From: Arthrobacter globiformis NBRC 12137
GTDB taxonomy: Bacteria; Actinomycetota; Actinomycetes; Actinomycetales; Micrococcaceae
NCBI RefSeq assembly: GCF_000238915.1
Contig: NZ_BAEG01000051.1
Coordinates: 1-64,000, forward strand
Length of the DNA stretch: 64,000 nt
Direction of reading: 5' to 3'
Shown here: positions 44,741 to 53,172 of the stretch, in pieces
How the letters are laid out: each line of letters begins with the position of its first letter
Numbering within the stretch: the stretch's first letter is position 1
Translations under genes and position numbers: made by a program
The notes under the pieces: generated by a model
Seen by the model: the letters and a program-made list of their open reading frames with translations, nothing else
What the model was told of the DNA's origin: nothing
The model's database searches: none

Positions 44741-46102
44741 TCAGCCGCGGGGAGTCAGCAGTGCGACAGTCTCAAGGTGGTGCGTGTGCGGATACAGGTC
44801 GAAGGCCCGCAGCCCGGCCAGCTGCCAGCCGCCCTGCTGGAAGTAACCAATGTCGCGTGCGAACGACGACGGGTCGCAGGACACGTAGGCGATGGCCCGG
44901 GGTTTCGAGTCAATCAGCTGGCTGACCACGGCCTTGCCCGCACCGGCGCGCGGCGGGTCGAGAATGAGGGCATCGAACTGGCGCGGCCGCTGCCGCAGCA
45001 CCCGTTCCACCTTGCCCTGCACGATTTCCACCTGCGGTGAACCGTGCAGGTTTTTCCGGGCGTCCCGGCTGGTGCCGGGGGCTCCCTCCACCGACAGGAC
45101 GGACCCGGTCTCCCCCACCGCGTCAGCCAGGGGTGCGGTGAACAGGCCCGCCCCGGCGTACAGGTCGGCCACCGCAGCGCCGGGTTCCAGGAACCCGCCG
45201 TCGTGCAGGAATCCGGTGACTGCACCCACCAGGGTTTCCGGCGCATCGCGGTGGATCTGCCAGAACCCCGCACCCGTGACCCGGTAGTCGTGGCCGGCCG
45301 CGGATTCCTGTACCCAGGTCCGGCCGCGGAGCTGCAGGGTCTCATTCTTGAGTGGATCGTAACTGGCCACGGACACGTCCGCGGGAAGCTGGGACAGGAT
45401 GGAGTTCAGCCGTTTGGCGCGCGTCCCGGGGGCCGGGGCCAGCAGCACGAGCGGCCGCGAGCCGTTGGCGGGCGCGGCCACCTCCACCCGCTCGATGCCC
45501 TGCAGGTCCACGTCCCACAGCCGCAGGGCGTTGATCCCGTCGACGGCCAGCGGCATTTCCTGGACGGGAATCACCTGGTCGGAGCGGTGGGCATGCATGC
45601 CGAGCCGGCCGCTCTGGGTGACGCCAAAGCTGGCGCGCGTGCGCCACCCAAGGCCGGACCCGCCGTCGTCCGTTTCTCCAGCGTTTGCTGGTCCTACCGC
45701 TTCCACGTCCGGGGAGAGTTCGACGGCGGCCAGCCGCTTAAGCTGTTCGGCCAGCACCTCCGACTTAAGACTCCGTTGGCGCCGCAGCGACACGTGGCCA
45801 AGTTCGGCGCCGCCCACCGGCGGGCGCCCGTGTGCCCAGGAGCTGGCCGAATCGGCGGTCCGCCAGAAGTGCGGCACCCGGTCCGGCGAAGCATCCAGGA
45901 CTTCCACGACGTCCGCGCGCCAGAACTTTGCCTTCTCTTCCGCGTCGGTGAGCCGGACCCGCACCCGCTCCCCCGGGATGCCATGGCGGACGAAGACCAC
46001 GCGGCCCTCGTGGCGGGCAACGCAGTGTCCGCCGTGGGCCACGGGGCCGACGTCGACAACCAGTTCGAGTCCGGTGGAAGTGGTTTGGGTGTCCGGGCTC
46101 AT
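44741..46102 (-). CDS. Class I SAM-dependent RNA m5U-type methyltransferase (TrmA/RlmD family, TRAM domain)
   Basis: 453 residues. An N-terminal TRAM domain (~8-70, 'VGPVAHGGHCVARHEGRVVFVRHGIPGERV') precedes the catalytic domain, with SAM motif 'VADLYAGAGLFTAPLADAVG', 'ALILDPPRAGAG' and the catalytic Cys in 'IAYVSCDPSSFARD'. The Cys cluster for an iron-sulfur centre seen in RlmD is absent. The target is probably U in rRNA or tRNA. Its ATG overlaps the permease stop by four bases (ATGA). Confidence 0.9.
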   Translation of the reverse strand: MSPDTQTTSTGLELVVDVGPVAHGGHCVARHEGRVVFVRHGIPGERVRVRLTDAEEKAKFWRADVVEVLDASPDRVPHFWRTADSASSWAHGRPPVGGAELGHVSLRRQRSLKSEVLAEQLKRLAAVELSPDVEAVGPANAGETDDGGSGLGWRTRASFGVTQSGRLGMHAHRSDQVIPVQEMPLAVDGINALRLWDVDLQGIERVEVAAPANGSRPLVLLAPAPGTRAKRLNSILSQLPADVSVASYDPLKNETLQLRGRTWVQESAAGHDYRVTGAGFWQIHRDAPETLVGAVTGFLHDGGFLEPGAAVADLYAGAGLFTAPLADAVGETGSVLSVEGAPGTSRDARKNLHGSPQVEIVQGKVERVLRQRPRQFDALILDPPRAGAGKAVVSQLIDSKPRAIAYVSCDPSSFARDIGYFQQGGWQLAGLRAFDLYPHTHHLETVALLTPRG

Positions 46103-48078
46103 TGAATGTCCTGCAGTCTCTTGGCTTCTTCGGATGATTTGAGCTGCCAGGGAACGCTGGCAACCATGACGCCCGGCTCAAAGTGGAGCCGGGTCTTGAT
46201 GCGGAGGGCTGTCTGGTTGTGCACCAGCTGCTCCCACCATTTACCCACCACGTACTCGGGGATGTACACCACGATCAGGTCCCGGGGCGAGTCCCGGCGC
46301 ATGTTCTTGATGTAGTCCATGATCGGCGTGACCGTCTCACGGTAGGGGCTGGCCAGAATGGTCAGCGGCACCGGGATCTCCAGTTTCTCCCAGTCGGCGA
46401 GGGTGTGCGCTGTTTCCTCGGCGTTGATGTCCACCGTGATGGCGTCCAACCGCGACGGCCGGGAGGCACGGGCGTAGGCCAGCGCCCGGAGCACCGGCTT
46501 GCGGACATGGGACACCAGCAGCACGGCGTGCACGCGGGTGGGCAGGGCGCGCGGCGAGGAATCCTCGTCGACCGCCAGTTCCTTGGCCACGTTGTCGTAG
46601 TGGGCGCGGATGCTCCACATGATGAGGAACAGCACGAACATGGCGAGCAGGGCAATCCAGGCGCCCTGCTCAAACTTGGTGATGAGCACGATCACCAGCA
46701 CCAGCGCGGTCATGCCGAAGCCGATCATGTTGATGGTGCGCGACTTGATCATCCGGCGGCGCACCGCCTTGTCCTTGGCCAGCTTCAGCTCGCGGCCCCA
46801 GTGCCGGACCATGCCCAGCTGGCTCGCCGTGAAGGAGATGAAAACACCGACGATGTACAGCTGGATGAGCTTGGTCACGTCAGCGTTAAACGAAAGGATC
46901 AGCACCAGCGCCCCGGCGGCCAGGGCAAGCACACCGTTGCTGAAGGCGAGCCTGTCGCCGCGGGTCCGCAGCTGCCGCGGAAGGTAACCGTCCTGGGCAA
47001 GGATGGAGCCCAGCACCGGAAAGCCGTTGAAGGCCGTGTTGGAGGCAAACACCAGGATGACGCCCGTGGCCGCGACCACGATGTAGAACGGAATGGACCC
47101 GGCCCCAAAAATGGTCTGCGCGATCTGGCTGATGGCCGGGTTCTGGATGTATCCCTCGGGCAGCGGCCGCCCGTTAAGCAGGAACTCCGTGGCCGGATCC
47201 AGCACGATATGCACCTTGGTGGCGTTGGCCAGGTAGATGATCCCTGCCAGCATGGCCGAGGCGATGATCCCGAGCAGCAGCAGCGTGGTGGCCGCGTTCT
47301 TGCTCTTGGGCTTCTGGAAGTTCGGCACCCCGTTGCTGATCGCTTCCACACCGGTCAGGGCTGCGGCCCCGGAGGAAAAGGCGCGCAGCAGCAGGAACGC
47401 GCCGGCGAGCCCCACGAGGCCCTCGTCGAAGCCGGGTGCGGGGACAATCGTGAACGCGGCCGACGGCGCCTGGCCCAGCTGGCCGGTCACCGCCTGGAAA
47501 ATTCCGACGAGGGTCATACCCAGAATGGAGGCCATGAAGATGTACGTCGGCACCGCGAAAACGCTGCCGGCTTCCTTGATGCCGCGCAGGTTGACGAGCG
47601 CCAGGACCACCACGCCGATGGTGGCGATCATGGCCTGCTGCCCATGGAGCGAAGGGATGGCAGTGGTGAGGTACGTGGCTGCGGAGGACATGGACACAGC
47701 GACGGTCAGGACATAGTCCACCAGCAGGGCGGACGCCACCGTCAGCCCCGCGAACTTGCCCAGGTTTTCATTGGCGATCTCGTAGTCCCCGCCACCGGAC
47801 GGGTAGGCGTGGACGTTTTGCCGGTAGGACGCCACCACCGTGAGCAGGACCACCATGACGGCAAGGCCCACGAGCGGGGAGATGGTCACCGCGCTCACCC
47901 CGGCCAGCGCCAGCGTGAGGAGAATCTCATCGGGGGCATAGGCCACGGAGGACAATGCATCCGACGCGAAGATTGGCAGCGCGATCCTCTTCGGCAGGAG
48001 GGTGTGGGCCATCCTGTCGTTCCGGAAGGGCCTTCCCACCAGCACGCGCTTCACGGCATTCAGAATTGTCAGCACCAC
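46099..48078 (-). CDS. KimA-like APC-superfamily permease, probable K+ importer
   Basis: 659 residues: about 12 membrane helices and a cytosolic C-terminal domain (~480-659). Generic annotation would be 'APC amino-acid permease', but the sequence follows Bacillus KimA (YdaO) closely: 'IFASDALSSVAYAPDEILL', 'YRQNVHAYPSGGGDYEIANENLG', 'LLVDYVLTVAVS', 'SSGAAALTGVEAISNGVP' and the C-terminal 'VVGKWWEQLVHNQTALRIK'. From memory, KimA binds K+ with D36, Y43, D117, Y118, T121 and S125; all are kept here at +4 (D40, Y47, D121, Y122, T125, S129). GTG codons at 48078 and 48075 are both possible; TAACTT ends six bases before the second. Divergent to two TrkA genes. Confidence 0.85.
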   Translation of the reverse strand: MVLTILNAVKRVLVGRPFRNDRMAHTLLPKRIALPIFASDALSSVAYAPDEILLTLALAGVSAVTISPLVGLAVMVVLLTVVASYRQNVHAYPSGGGDYEIANENLGKFAGLTVASALLVDYVLTVAVSMSSAATYLTTAIPSLHGQQAMIATIGVVVLALVNLRGIKEAGSVFAVPTYIFMASILGMTLVGIFQAVTGQLGQAPSAAFTIVPAPGFDEGLVGLAGAFLLLRAFSSGAAALTGVEAISNGVPNFQKPKSKNAATTLLLLGIIASAMLAGIIYLANATKVHIVLDPATEFLLNGRPLPEGYIQNPAISQIAQTIFGAGSIPFYIVVAATGVILVFASNTAFNGFPVLGSILAQDGYLPRQLRTRGDRLAFSNGVLALAAGALVLILSFNADVTKLIQLYIVGVFISFTASQLGMVRHWGRELKLAKDKAVRRRMIKSRTINMIGFGMTALVLVIVLITKFEQGAWIALLAMFVLFLIMWSIRAHYDNVAKELAVDEDSSPRALPTRVHAVLLVSHVRKPVLRALAYARASRPSRLDAITVDINAEETAHTLADWEKLEIPVPLTILASPYRETVTPIMDYIKNMRRDSPRDLIVVYIPEYVVGKWWEQLVHNQTALRIKTRLHFEPGVMVASVPWQLKSSEEAKRLQDIQ

Positions 48079-48081
48079 ACA

Positions 48082-48087
48082 AAGTTA
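48082..48087 (-). promoter_or_regulatory. -10 hexamer TAACTT of the KimA-like gene
   Basis: It ends six bases before the GTG at 48075 (three before the GTG at 48078), favouring a leaderless start at 48075. Confidence 0.4.
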
Positions 48088-48169
48088 GTCTGATTCGCAC
48101 GCGATGTCATGGCAGGTTTCCGGCGGTAGAGTCTTACGGAGCAGTCGGCGAGAGTTGAGGAGAGAACGC

Positions 48170-48841
48170 GTGGCGCACTTCGTGATCATGGGTTGTGGAC
48201 GCGTCGGGGCCACCTTGGCGCACACGCTCGAGGATGCGGGCCACTCCGTAGCCATCATCGACCAGGACGACCGCGCCTTCCGCCGCCTCCGCTCGGGCTT
48301 CACCGGCCGGAAAGTCACCGGAGTCGGCTTTGACCGCGACACCCTGAAGCAGGCCGGCGTCGCCGATGCCTATGCGTTTGCGGCCGTGTCCAGCGGCGAC
48401 AACTCCAACATCCTGGCCACCAGGGTGGCGCGCGAGACATTCCACGTGCCGCACGTGGTGGCCCGCATCTACGATCCCGGCCGCGCCGAGATCTACCAGC
48501 GCCTGGGCATCCCCACGGTGGCCGCGGTGCGCTGGAGCGCCGACCAGGTCCTGCGCCGCATCCTTCCCGAACAGCACCTGGCCGGGGACTTCCGCGACCC
48601 GTCCGGCCGCCTCGTGCTGGCCGAACTCGACCTCCACCCTGAATGGGTGGGCCATCCGGTCTCCTCTATCGAAAAGGTGGCCGACGTGCGGGTTGCCTAC
48701 CTGACCAGGTTCGGCGAGGGGATGCTGCCCGCCGCGGGCACCTCCTACCAGGACGGCGACACGGTGCACGCCATGCTGCGGGTGGACCGCTCATCCGAAG
48801 TCGCCCACATCCTCGCCAAAGCACCCGCCAAGGAGTCCTAA
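48170..48841 (+). CDS. trkA: TrkA-type RCK regulator of K+ transport (first of a pair)
   Basis: 223 residues from the GTG at 48170, with GAGGAGA eight bases upstream. N-terminal Rossmann/RCK_N domain ('HFVIMGCGRVGATLAHTLEDAGHSVAIIDQD', GxGxxG) followed by an RCK_C domain ('LVLAELDLHPEWVGHPVSSIEKVADVRVAYLTR'). Such proteins bind NAD(H) or nucleotides and gate potassium transporters. The next gene starts on the base after this stop. The pair corresponds in position to ceoB/ceoC of mycobacteria. No TrkH/TrkG channel lies in the window. Confidence 0.92.
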   Translation: MAHFVIMGCGRVGATLAHTLEDAGHSVAIIDQDDRAFRRLRSGFTGRKVTGVGFDRDTLKQAGVADAYAFAAVSSGDNSNILATRVARETFHVPHVVARIYDPGRAEIYQRLGIPTVAAVRWSADQVLRRILPEQHLAGDFRDPSGRLVLAELDLHPEWVGHPVSSIEKVADVRVAYLTRFGEGMLPAAGTSYQDGDTVHAMLRVDRSSEVAHILAKAPAKES

Positions 48842-49624
48842 GTGAAAGTCGTCATCGTCGGGGCCGGAAGCGTCGGCTCCTCGATTGCCCGTGAGCTGCT
48901 GGCCCACAAGCACGAGATCCTGCTCATTGACCTCAAGCCCGAGGTGATCGGGCGCAGCGGCCTGCGCGGGGCGCACTGGCTGGTGGGCGACGCCTGTGAG
49001 CTGAGCACCCTGCAGGACGCGAAGCTCGAGGACGCGGATGTGGTGGTATCGGCGACAGGCGATGACAAGGTGAATCTCGTCGTCTCGCTGCTGGCTAAGA
49101 CCGAATTCGGCATCGGGCGCACGGTGGGCCGGGTGAACAACCCGAAGAACGACTGGATGTTCAACGACTCGTGGGGCGTGGACGTTGCCGTGAACACGCC
49201 GCAGCTCATGACGGCGCTGGTGGAGGAAGCCGTGGAGATCGGCGATCTGGTCCGGCTCCTGACCCTCCAGACAGGCGTGTCGTCCCTCGTCGAGTTCACG
49301 GTGCCGCATGACTCGCACGCCATCGGACTGACGGTGGGCGACATCGACTGGCCCGAGGACTCCACTCTCGTGGCCATCCTGCGGGACCAGGCACCGATCA
49401 CACCCAGCCGCGACGACGTCATCGACGGCGGTGACGAACTGTTTTTTGTCACCACCATCGCGGCCGAGGACCAGCTGCGCGAACTGCTGTCGCCCGGCTC
49501 AAGCGAGGGGCAGGCGCCAGGCGACGGGCACGCACGGGGCGAGGTCCCGGCGTCGGCCGTTTCGTCAGAGGAAGCCGGCCCGGCAACCGCGGATCAGCTG
49601 GATGACGACGGCTTCGACGGCTGA
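48842..49624 (+). CDS. trkA: TrkA-type RCK regulator of K+ transport (second of a pair)
   Basis: 260 residues, GTG start right after the stop of the first copy. RCK_N: 'KVVIVGAGSVGSSIARELLAHKHEILLIDLKPE' (GxGxxG, acidic residue after beta-2 as in NAD binders). RCK_C: 'SLVEFTVPHDSHAIGLTVGDIDWPEDSTLVAILRD'. A ~45-residue acidic, Ser/Gly-rich tail follows and overlaps the convergent DUF3159 gene by 31 bases. Paralogous to its neighbour but divergent, so a heteromeric complex is plausible. Confidence 0.92.
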   Translation: MKVVIVGAGSVGSSIARELLAHKHEILLIDLKPEVIGRSGLRGAHWLVGDACELSTLQDAKLEDADVVVSATGDDKVNLVVSLLAKTEFGIGRTVGRVNNPKNDWMFNDSWGVDVAVNTPQLMTALVEEAVEIGDLVRLLTLQTGVSSLVEFTVPHDSHAIGLTVGDIDWPEDSTLVAILRDQAPITPSRDDVIDGGDELFFVTTIAAEDQLRELLSPGSSEGQAPGDGHARGEVPASAVSSEEAGPATADQLDDDGFDG

Positions 49625-50349
49625 CCGTCAGGCGTTGCCGCCGGACGCGTAATGAGCCAGGCGATCCACACGCCGAGGATGTACAGCGGTGCACCCATGA
49701 TGAGCCTGGTGGTGGCCAGCGCCGCCAACCCGTCCGGACCCATCAGGTACAGGGGAACCTGCACCAGCAGGCGCAGCACCAGCACACCCACGATGATCCA
49801 CGTTCCCAGCCGGTAGGCGCGGACGCGGACCGGGTCCTTGCGCCAGTCCAGGCCTTCGTTGCGGATGAACCCGAACAGCAGTCCGGCGATGGGCCAGCGG
49901 ACGGCTATGGAGATGACCATCGCCACAATGTAGGCCGCGTTGGTCAGGAATCCCGGAAGGTAGAAGTCCTCGGCCTTGCCCGTGGTGTTGGCGAGCCAGG
50001 CTGAGATGCCCACACCGACCACGCCGGCCAGCGCCTGGGTCAGCGGGCGGCGCTGCACGAGCCGGACCACGGTGAAGACGGCGGCGGTGCCCAGCGCGGC
50101 GATGAGCGACGGCGTCAGCGCGGTGGTGGCGGTGAAAGCGACCAGGAAGACCAGGCCTGGCAGGATGCTCTCTGCGATTCCCTGGTAGCCGCCGGCGCTT
50201 TTCAGGACGTCGATGCGTCCGTCGTGCGTGCGGTGCAGCCCTGCCTTGGCCGCGTAGTCCTCGGCCAGCCCTGCAAAAGCCGGGGTCTCGGGCGTGGGCT
50301 TGGGTTCCTCGCGGCCCGGTCCCGAATCGGGGTTCTCAGGCAAAGTCAT
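49594..50349 (-). CDS. DUF3159 membrane protein
   Basis: 251 residues with about six hydrophobic helices after an acidic, Pro-rich head of ~30. The DUF3159 motifs 'ESILPGLVFLVAFTATTALTPSLIAAL' and 'DFYLPGFLTNAAYIVAMVISIAVRWPIAG' and 'RLGTWIIVGVLVLRLLVQVPLYL' are present. Function is unknown. It is in the leftward row DUF3710-OB-fold-DUF3159, conserved among actinobacteria next to dut and the TrkA pair. Overlaps the OB-fold gene by four bases. Confidence 0.88.
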   Translation of the reverse strand: MTLPENPDSGPGREEPKPTPETPAFAGLAEDYAAKAGLHRTHDGRIDVLKSAGGYQGIAESILPGLVFLVAFTATTALTPSLIAALGTAAVFTVVRLVQRRPLTQALAGVVGVGISAWLANTTGKAEDFYLPGFLTNAAYIVAMVISIAVRWPIAGLLFGFIRNEGLDWRKDPVRVRAYRLGTWIIVGVLVLRLLVQVPLYLMGPDGLAALATTRLIMGAPLYILGVWIAWLITRPAATPDGQPSKPSSSS

Positions 50350-50675
50350 TGGTTCTCCTGGCGAGACAGTATCTCGTAGCGGGGGTTGAACATGGTGGGC
50401 ATGCCTTCCTTAACGGTTAGCATGCCATCGAGCCTGAGTTCCGTCCCGGCGTCGATCCCCGGAATGCGGCGGCGGCCCAGCCAGATGACACGCAGCCGGC
50501 CGCGCCGCTCTGCGACAGGGGTGTCGTGGTCCGAGACGATAGCCGTGAAGGCTGCCACTTCCGACGGGGGCGCGTAGGTGACCGACTCAATGAATCCATG
50601 GCAGAGGACGCGCCCGCGCTCCGGCAGCCCGCGGATGGGTACCGCCGGGTCCTGCGGGCCGCCTGCGTCAACCAA
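50346..50675 (-). CDS. OB-fold nucleic acid-binding domain protein
   Basis: 109 residues if translation starts at the TTG at 50675, which overlaps the DUF3710 stop; no ATG or GTG is available in the conserved part. 'GRVLCHGFIESVTYAPPSEVAAFTAIVSDHD' and 'GRLRVIWLGRRRIPGIDAGTELRLDGMLTVKEGMPTMFNPRYEIL' are the beta-barrel of a tRNA-anticodon-like/RecG-wedge-like OB fold. The start is uncertain; the identity comes from fold and conserved context. Confidence 0.8.
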   Translation of the reverse strand: MVDAGGPQDPAVPIRGLPERGRVLCHGFIESVTYAPPSEVAAFTAIVSDHDTPVAERRGRLRVIWLGRRRIPGIDAGTELRLDGMLTVKEGMPTMFNPRYEILSRQENQ

Positions 50676-51381
50676 TCTGGGTGATCTCCGGCCCGCGCTC
50701 GGGCTGCTGCAGGTCCGGCGCAGCGGGGGGCACGGATGCCGCGGTGTCCTTGGGCAGGCGCAGCTGCAACAGGTCCCTCGGCGGCATGGGGTTCTCGCCC
50801 CGGATGACCACGATCTTCCGGAACAGGTCCTCGAGGCTGGCGGCAGCTTCACGGTCCAGCGCGGCCGCGCCGCCGAAAACGCCGCGAAGGAACCAGCGGG
50901 GGCCGTCGACGCCGACGAAGCGGGCCACGCGGTAACCCTGGCTGCCGTCCGGGGCGCCCGCCGGGAGCTTGGCCACAAGTTCGACACCGTACTCCCCCAG
51001 GATCTCCTCAACCTGGCCGCCCTGGCCGCCGACAGACTGCCCGATCTGCTCCCGGATCTCATCCCAGAGCCCTTCGGAACGGGGCGCGGCAAACGCCTGC
51101 AGCTGCAGGCTCGACCCCTCGAGGTCCATGGTCACGGCGACGACGCGCTGGGTTGCTTCCTCGACTTCGAGCCGGAGCTGGAGTCCGTCGCGGGGGGCAA
51201 TGAGCAGGGCGCCGAGGTCCACGTAGCCGTCGCGGCTGCTGATCTCGGAGACGTCGAAGGGACCGTTGGCCCTGCGGTCATCGGCAGCCTTCTCGGCCGG
51301 TTCCGGGGCGGCGTCCTCCTGGACGTCCTCCGGTTCCGCCGATTCCTGCTTCTTGGCTTTCTTGCCCAGCCCAAAAACCAT
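50668..51381 (-). CDS. DUF3710 family protein
   Basis: 237 residues. A charged head rich in Lys/Glu/Ala (~1-45) precedes the conserved part 'GPFDVSEISSRDGYVDLGALLIAPRDGLQLRLEVEEATQRVVAVTMDLEGSSLQLQAFAAPRSEGLWDEIREQI' and 'RFVGVDGPRWFLRGVFGGAAAL', typical of DUF3710. Function unknown. It stands between dut and the OB-fold gene, as in mycobacteria. Confidence 0.9.
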   Translation of the reverse strand: MVFGLGKKAKKQESAEPEDVQEDAAPEPAEKAADDRRANGPFDVSEISSRDGYVDLGALLIAPRDGLQLRLEVEEATQRVVAVTMDLEGSSLQLQAFAAPRSEGLWDEIREQIGQSVGGQGGQVEEILGEYGVELVAKLPAGAPDGSQGYRVARFVGVDGPRWFLRGVFGGAAALDREAAASLEDLFRKIVVIRGENPMPPRDLLQLRLPKDTAASVPPAAPDLQQPERGPEITQIG

Positions 51382-51452
51382 GCGTTGTCTCCTTAGTTGT
51401 GATCATGCCGCGCCCCGAGAGGCGGGTGTGCAGCCCAGCCGGTGTTGAGCCG

Positions 51453-51998
51453 CTACGTGCCCGGAACGGCAAACCCGCCCGTGGAGCCGAACCCGCCGGC
51501 ACCGCGGACAGAGTCGTTCAGCTCCCCCACGGCGACGAACTGCGCGTGCTCCACGCGCTGGATCACCATCTGTGCAATTCTATCGCCGCGCCGCAGTTCT
51601 ATGGCCTGGTCGCGGTCGGTGTTGAGCAGGGTCACCGAGATCTCCCCCCGGTATCCGGCGTCGACGGTTCCGGGTGCGTTCACGACCGTGAGCCCGTGCT
51701 TGGTGGCGAGGCCCGAGCGGGGGTGGATGAGGGCTACAAAGCCATCCGGCAGGGCGATGGCTACACCGGTGGGGACGAGCCGCCGCTCGCCCGGCTCGAG
51801 CACCACGTCCTCGCGGGCCCGCAGGTCCGCACCGGCGTCACCGGGGTGGGCGTACGACGGAGGTTCCAGGCCGTCGTCGAGCATTTTCAGCTGCACCTGC
51901 ACGGTGGGTGCTCCGAACTCCGCCCTGGGCGGCTGCGCCGCGTCAGTCGCCGGGGCCTGCTGCGCAAGGGATGTCATGGCCGTTGATTCGTCAGTCAC
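51453..51998 (-). CDS. dut: Deoxyuridine 5'-triphosphate nucleotidohydrolase
   Basis: 181 residues, trimeric dUTPase that hydrolyses dUTP to dUMP. All five motifs can be seen: 'HPGDAGADLRA', 'HPRSGLATK', 'GTVDAGYRGEI', 'GDRIAQMVIQ' and 'GGFGSTGGF'. The first ~30 residues are extra to the family core. Start GTG at 51998; TAGAGT ends eight bases before it, so the transcript may be leaderless. Divergent to the DUF3093 gene with only 59 bases between. Confidence 0.96.
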   Translation of the reverse strand: MTDESTAMTSLAQQAPATDAAQPPRAEFGAPTVQVQLKMLDDGLEPPSYAHPGDAGADLRAREDVVLEPGERRLVPTGVAIALPDGFVALIHPRSGLATKHGLTVVNAPGTVDAGYRGEISVTLLNTDRDQAIELRRGDRIAQMVIQRVEHAQFVAVGELNDSVRGAGGFGSTGGFAVPGT

Positions 51999-52006
51999 AG
52001 TCCCTC

Positions 52007-52012
52007 ACTCTA
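52007..52012 (-). promoter_or_regulatory. -10 hexamer TAGAGT of dut
   Basis: Ends eight bases before the dut GTG. Shares the 59-base divergent gap with the opposing -10 of the DUF3093 gene. Confidence 0.4.
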
Positions 52013-52044
52013 TCGCCCGCGCGGCTCCTCCTCATACTGGCCAC

Positions 52045-52050
52045 TAAGCT
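52045..52050 (+). promoter_or_regulatory. -10 hexamer TAAGCT of the DUF3093 gene
   Basis: Ends seven bases before the ATG at 52058; no Shine-Dalgarno sequence except a G-run. Faces the dut -10 in the opposite direction. Confidence 0.4.
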
Positions 52051-52057
52051 TGGGGGC

Positions 52058-52546
52058 ATGCCCGAATCAAGCGCCGCCGTCCCCGCCCGCAACCCGTCTT
52101 CACCGGATGAAACCGCAATTTTCTCCGAAAAGCTGTGGCCCGGCGTGTGGATCTGGGTGGTCGCAGTGGGCATCGCATCGGCAGGCATCCTGGTCTTCGC
52201 CCCCATCAGCCCGGCTGCCGGCTTCACGGCGGCGGCTGTGCTGTTCGCCATCGAGGCAGTGCTGCTGGTCCTGTCCACGCCGGCAGTGGTGGTGACCGCG
52301 CGGACACTGCAGGTGGGCCGGGCCAGCATCGAACGCACCCTGATCGGCGCGGCAGCGGCGTACCGCGGTAAGGAGGCGACGGCGGAGCGCGGCACGCGCC
52401 TGAACGGCCTGGCCTATCTCTGCATCCGGGGGTGGATTGACCCGGTGGTCAGGATCGAGATCGCCGACCCGTCGGACCCCACGCCGTACTGGCTGACCTC
52501 CACGCGGCGCCCGGAAGAACTCGTCGCCGCGCTGACCGGCAAGTAG
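52058..52546 (+). CDS. DUF3093 membrane protein
   Basis: 162 residues from the ATG at 52058. Two hydrophobic helices (~24-72, 'VWIWVVAVGIASAGILVF' and 'GFTAAAVLFAIEAVLLVLS') precede a beta-rich soluble part with 'VVVTARTLQVGRASIERTLIG' and the closing 'YLCIRGWIDPVVRIEIADPSDPTPYWLTSTRRPEEL', the DUF3093 signature. Function unknown. Always near dut in actinobacteria. Confidence 0.88.
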   Translation: MPESSAAVPARNPSSPDETAIFSEKLWPGVWIWVVAVGIASAGILVFAPISPAAGFTAAAVLFAIEAVLLVLSTPAVVVTARTLQVGRASIERTLIGAAAAYRGKEATAERGTRLNGLAYLCIRGWIDPVVRIEIADPSDPTPYWLTSTRRPEELVAALTGK

Positions 52547-52583
52547 CCTCAGACAGCCTTCACCCTTGGCCTGGCCTGGCCTT

Positions 52584-52632
52584 CGCAGTCGCGCCTAGAA
52601 TCCGCAGTCGCGCCTAGCCTTCACAGTCGCGG
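52584..52632. repeat. Short direct repeats between convergent DUF3093 and DUF4193 genes
   Basis: CGCAGTCGCGCCTAG occurs at 52584-52598 and 52603-52617 (19-base period), with a third partial CACAGTCGCGG at 52622-52632 inside the end of the DUF4193 gene. Confidence 0.8.
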
Positions 52633-52913
52633 CAGTACAGCAGCCCGTTCTTTTCGCGGGCGATCTGGGAGCGGTGCCGGACCAGGAAGCACGAGGCACA
52701 CGTGAACTCGTCCGCCTGGGCGGGCATGACACGGACCATGAGCTCCTCGCCGGACAGGTCGGCTCCGGGCAGCTCGTAGCCTTCGGCGAGGTCGGCCTCG
52801 TCCTCCTCCACCACTGCCGTTGGTTTATCGGCGCGGCGGGTCTTCAGCTCCTCAATCGAGTCCTCGTTGAGGTCCTCTTCGGACTTCCGCGGCGCATCAT
52901 AATCAGTCGCCAT
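52614..52913 (-). CDS. DUF4193 family protein
   Basis: 99 residues from the ATG at 52913, the usual family length; the frame extends to 53036 without similarity. 'MATDYDAPRKSEEDLNEDSIEEL' is the conserved start. The body is acidic and ends with two Cys pairs, 'CASC' and 'CRDC', probably a zinc ribbon. Function unknown; an RNA-polymerase or nucleic-acid link is only guessed from the zinc ribbon. Confidence 0.92.
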   Translation of the reverse strand: MATDYDAPRKSEEDLNEDSIEELKTRRADKPTAVVEEDEADLAEGYELPGADLSGEELMVRVMPAQADEFTCASCFLVRHRSQIAREKNGLLYCRDCEG

Positions 52914-53172
52914 GGCCTGCTGCTCACACTCCGTCGAATCGCTTGAATGATTCATCCGGGACAACGCCGGGTGAATCTGGTTTGTGCCCGGTAGGCGCAC
53001 ATTTTTCTCCACGCCGGGCGGAAAAGCCATAGCCACATCCAGCGGCTCCCCTGCACCTCCACCGGCTGCCCGAAACTCCCGGAATTTCGCGGCGCGCCCT
53101 CTGCCCTAACGGGAAAAGACAGTGCGGGGTGGCAGAGTTTCGAATGATAGTAATGCCAGGGTGGAGGATTGT

